Source: Martinezella rhizogenes (GTDB lineage: Bacteria > Pseudomonadota > Alphaproteobacteria > Rhizobiales > Rhizobiaceae). Taken from it: 64,000 bases of DNA. The stretch's first letter is position 1. Each line of letters opens with the position of its first letter. Of this stretch, positions 62,446 through 64,000 are shown in pieces. The stretch covers positions 108,872 through 172,871 of the forward strand of contig NZ_JAPYZZ010000013.1 of assembly GCF_027460065.1 (NCBI RefSeq). The letters run 5' to 3'. The position numbers were made by a program, and so were the translations under genes. The notes under the pieces were generated by a model. The model searched no databases. It saw only the letters and a list, made by a program, of their open reading frames with translations, and was not told where the DNA came from.

Positions 62446-62721
62446 TTAGTGGCGATATTGCTGGATGCGCGTGGTGCGCAGGCCGGCGAGGCCGTGATCG
62501 GAGATCGAGGACTGCCAGGACAGGAATTCTTCGACGGTAAGCGTATAACGCTCGCAGGCTTCCTCGAGGCTCAGCAGTCCTCCGCGTACCGCGGCAACCA
62601 CCTCAGCCTTTCTGCGAATGACCCAGCGACGGGTATTGGCAGGCGGAAGATCCGCAATCGTCAGAGGGCTGCCATCGGGGCCGATGACATATTTAACTCG
62701 TGGGCGTATCATTTCGGTCAT
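62446..62721 (-). CDS. sciP: CtrA inhibitor protein SciP (DUF1153)
   Basis: The 91-residue helix-turn-helix protein matches SciP: VKYVIGPDGSPLTIADLPP, then RWVIRRKAEVVAAVRGGLLS, LEEACERYTLTVEEFLSW and a short C-terminal tail. SciP binds CtrA and blocks its activation of target promoters. Its closeness to ctrA (2 kb) fits. ATG at 62721 is used; MIRPRV at residue 4 is an alternative. A CtrA-like half-site lies 55 bp upstream. Confidence 0.93.
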   Translation of the reverse strand: MTEMIRPRVKYVIGPDGSPLTIADLPPANTRRWVIRRKAEVVAAVRGGLLSLEEACERYTLTVEEFLSWQSSISDHGLAGLRTTRIQQYRH

Positions 62722-62775
62722 TGGACACTCTATACAAACTCAAGACCATATGACGGGAACTTTAGCCCCGTACCT

Positions 62776-62790
62776 TTAAAAATTGCCTAA
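62776..62790. promoter_or_regulatory. Candidate CtrA site upstream of sciP
   Basis: TTAA-N7-CTAA, about 55 bp upstream of the sciP start, is one base from the full CtrA site. sciP is CtrA-activated in Caulobacter. Confidence 0.4.
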
Positions 62791-62912
62791 GCAGGTCGTG
62801 ACAATTTATTAAGAATTTGAACGGTTTCGCCTGATTTGTTCGAGTCGCCTTATTTTACCGGGAAAAAATTTTTCCAAAAATCGCAATTTTTCTCGCTCAT
62901 CGGTTGTTTCCC

Positions 62913-63953
62913 TCACAGCGCCGCAAGCGACAGGCACGTTTTCCCGCTACCCTGAGTCAATTCCACCGTTCCCTCATGGTGCAGCCGCAGGCGGTCGCCG
63001 GCATCGAGGGCAAGAAGCGCAGTTGCCGACTGCGTGGTGCCTGTGCTCGAGGCATTGCCGGCGATGCTGAAATTTGCCGCCGCGCCATTGATGCCGAGCG
63101 TCACCCGGTGGCCGGAAGAGGCGACCACTGCCAGTGACAGCATGGCGAGATAAAGACCCTTGGCGGGAATGACGAGGTCCCGCCCGCCGCCGCTCACCGC
63201 ATCACCGAGTGTAAAGCCGCCCTCGGCGATGGCGAACACGGAAAAACCGGCGGCAGCGCCGTTGGCGGGTTTCGTGGTACCCGCCGGCAGGCCGGCGACG
63301 GCGAGCGGGCGGTTCGGCATCGAGACCCGGCCATCGCCGCTGCATAAAAGCGCCGTGTGCCAGGATGTGCCATCCCTGCTGGTCTTGATGGAAAAGCCGT
63401 CGCTGCCTGCAAGACCCATTTCCGCCCGGCCGCTCCAGCCGGACTGGAAGAGCAGCGAGGCGGTATCGCCTTTGCCCGCCTTGTTGACCGTCATTCGGTG
63501 GCTGCCATCGTCTTCGGCATGGGTGAAGAGGCTGGCGGGGGAGGCAAGCGCCATGCGGTTGCCCGCGTCGGCCTCCGTGCCGATACCCAGCCTTTCCAGC
63601 CGGCCGCTGGTGGGCAGCGGCATGTCGCGCCAGTTCCCGTCCTGCAGCACCCGGCATCTGGCCTCGGTCGCAAACCATGCCGTCCAGCCGGGCTGCGGCG
63701 TGATCGAAAGCCATGCGCCATCCTGCCGGAAGGCGAGCCTGCCGCCCTTGCCGGCCCAGTCGCCGGTGGCGTCGGTCGAGAGGAGGAAGCAGTCTCCTTC
63801 CGCCGCATTTTCGGGCGGTGCGGTGACAGTGGCCCTGATGACGAGCTGCACGATGGCATCGAGCCTTTGCAGGGCCTCATTGTGGGTGACGTGTTTCTGG
63901 GCCTGCGAGGGCAGGATGTAGGGAAGCCGAAGTCTTGCCGTCTGTTCCGTCAT
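62913..63953 (-). CDS. DUF2793 protein (phage/gene-transfer-agent-associated)
   Basis: The 346-residue protein starts with the DUF2793 signature LRLPYILPSQAQKHVTHNEALQRLDAIVQL, continues with a module of AEGDCFLLSTDATGDWAGK and PGWTAWFATEARCRVL, and ends in a beta-rich part (about 170-346) like a tail-fibre or carbohydrate-binding domain. Such proteins are found beside gene transfer agent or phage tail genes in rhizobia (from memory). No other tail gene lies inside the window, though the upstream side is cut. ATG at 63953 has GGAAGG seven bases upstream. Confidence 0.85.
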   Translation of the reverse strand: MTEQTARLRLPYILPSQAQKHVTHNEALQRLDAIVQLVIRATVTAPPENAAEGDCFLLSTDATGDWAGKGGRLAFRQDGAWLSITPQPGWTAWFATEARCRVLQDGNWRDMPLPTSGRLERLGIGTEADAGNRMALASPASLFTHAEDDGSHRMTVNKAGKGDTASLLFQSGWSGRAEMGLAGSDGFSIKTSRDGTSWHTALLCSGDGRVSMPNRPLAVAGLPAGTTKPANGAAAGFSVFAIAEGGFTLGDAVSGGGRDLVIPAKGLYLAMLSLAVVASSGHRVTLGINGAAANFSIAGNASSTGTTQSATALLALDAGDRLRLHHEGTVELTQGSGKTCLSLAAL

Positions 63954-64000
63954 GGTGTGCCTTCCGCGGGGTTGTGTTCGTTCGCGGGGCATTGTGATGC

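Overview
The window reads as ordinary chromosome of an alphaproteobacterium of the Rhizobiaceae, most like Agrobacterium. This is an inference from gene content and style: GC-rich coding DNA, a CtrA/ChpT/SciP cell-cycle set, a Brucella-type EipA gene, RpoH with a typical alphaproteobacterial neighbourhood, hmuTUV haem uptake with HutX and an IsdG/HmuQ-type partner, and rhizobial palindromic intergenic repeats. I see no prophage, insertion sequence, CRISPR array or conjugative region.

Layout. 1-1826: pntB (cut by the window edge) and pntA. 2016-3899: an MHS-type transporter with a large periplasmic insert. 4410-10922: asd, a lytic transglycosylase, a beta-carbonic anhydrase, pdxY, cardiolipin synthase and an EEP-family hydrolase. 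11441-17871: an RND efflux pump and its adaptor, a degenerate alpha/beta hydrolase and a divergent LysR regulator. 17942-19174: tRNA-Gly(GCC), a 73-residue protein and dps. 19298-23117: a four-gene siderophore-type ABC importer with candidate RirA and Irr sites upstream. 23437-26876: a small lipoprotein and tctCBA (tripartite tricarboxylate uptake). 27303-30637: a periplasmic binding protein divergent from a TctDE-like two-component pair. 30650-31256: a HigBA-like toxin/antitoxin pair. 31302-33168: purU and a YbaY/META-domain protein. 33420-37244: haem handling (hutX, hmuQ-like) divergent from hmuTUV. 37317-42871: a DUF454 membrane protein, glyoxalase I, ung, a siderophore-interacting reductase, an mhqO/mhqD-like quinone-detoxification pair and an SLT-type lipoprotein. 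43550-49003: a degenerate BTLCP protein, a DMT transporter, purA and a 775-residue single-pass membrane protein of unknown function. 49438-53918: rpoH, a methyltransferase, rluD, a small membrane protein and a TrmH-type methyltransferase. 54179-62721: a coiled-coil protein, then the cell-cycle block (eipA, chpT, ctrA, a FliJ-like gene, sciP) mixed with acetyltransferases and a hydrolase. 62913-63953: a DUF2793 protein.

Two themes recur. Iron: the siderophore ABC importer, dps, haem uptake and degradation, and a siderophore reductase. Cell cycle: ChpT passes phosphate to CtrA, SciP restrains CtrA, and EipA is a CtrA target in Brucella; candidate CtrA half-sites and clustered GANTC sites lie in the intergenic spaces.

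The intergenic spaces carry several families of nested palindromic elements resembling rhizobial RIME-type repeats. Some arms differ from each other by paired changes that keep the hairpin. Other points for a second look are a frameshifted acetyltransferase, two likely pseudo-enzymes, the transporter insert, and an 18-bp perfect inverted repeat just upstream of the two-component genes. I did not find a clearly new multi-gene system.
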